This document shows, piece after piece, positions 56,124 through 56,132 of a stretch of 56,132 nt of DNA; the stretch's first letter is position 1, and each line of letters opens with the position of its first letter. Under the pieces are notes generated by a model, which ran no database searches, was not told the origin of the DNA, and was given only the letters and a program-made list of their open reading frames with translations. A program made the translations under genes and the position numbers. This DNA is from Candidatus Kryptoniota bacterium (GTDB taxonomy: Bacteria > Bacteroidota > Ignavibacteria > Kryptoniales > JAKASW01). The DNA is taken from contig JAHECO010000022.1 in assembly GCA_024641705.1 (NCBI GenBank), forward strand, positions 1-56,132, read 5' to 3'.

Positions 56124-56132
56124 ATGAAAACA
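56124..56132 (+). CDS. Start of a gene cut by the window edge
   Basis: ATGAAAACA at 56124 is preceded by AAGGTG at suitable spacing and a palindrome. Only three codons are visible, so the product is unknown. Confidence 0.35.

Overview
The window comes from a bacterial chromosome of moderate to high GC content. The best clue to lineage is the C-terminus of the secreted protein at 50712-52709, which ends in an NYPNPFNPTT-type type IX secretion sorting domain. That domain is typical of the Bacteroidota/Chlorobi/Ignavibacteria group. A TonB-dependent receptor with a carboxypeptidase-like N-terminal domain, a DPP-IV peptidase, the futalosine menaquinone gene mqnC and NfnAB fit an Ignavibacteria-like, facultatively anaerobic organism. 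No 16S rRNA is present, so this is inference.

Region 1 (1-8228, minus strand) is a hydrogen-uptake locus. It holds a sigma-54-type activator, an unrecognised 83-residue protein, the small, large and cytochrome b subunits of a membrane-bound [NiFe] hydrogenase, its maturation protease, and hypC, hypA, hypB and hypF (hypF runs off the left edge). The small subunit carries the two extra cysteines that mark oxygen-tolerant enzymes.

Region 2 (8377-29205) is metabolic core. It has an RNA methyltransferase, an exported PepT-like peptidase, and ahcY, metK, cystathionine beta-synthase and cystathionine gamma-lyase, which together convert methionine to cysteine. A sugar nucleotidyltransferase, mqnC, a small Cys protein with a TonB receptor, and a Cys-rich MerR regulator follow. 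A five-gene redox operon (ferredoxin, nfnA, nfnB, alanine dehydrogenase, CoA-transferase) is divergent from groESL, which has two CIRCE operators.

Region 3 (29579-43286) holds a trehalose/osmotic operon (otsA, mscS, a DUF5752-like gene, treT, otsB), tmRNA, an Hpt/receiver pair, DPP-IV, a SIMPL protein with hutI and hutG, an LD-carboxypeptidase and tRNA-Phe.

Region 4 (43287 to the end) is accessory and partly decayed. Next to tRNA-Phe is a visibly AT-richer three-gene operon: a D12-type adenine methyltransferase, a GHKL (HSP90/MORC-like) ATPase and an OLD/RecF-like ATPase. It looks like an uncharacterised defence or restriction module. Next come a truncated gene, an orphan IS3-type orfA, glutamate dehydrogenase, a type IX-secreted glycoside hydrolase, a chimeric junction of a TonB C-terminus and an HsdM N-terminus, and a Fic protein with an N-terminal AbiEi-like domain. 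Six helically phased direct repeats precede the Fic gene. Dispersed palindromic and heptad repeats occur in many intergenic spaces.
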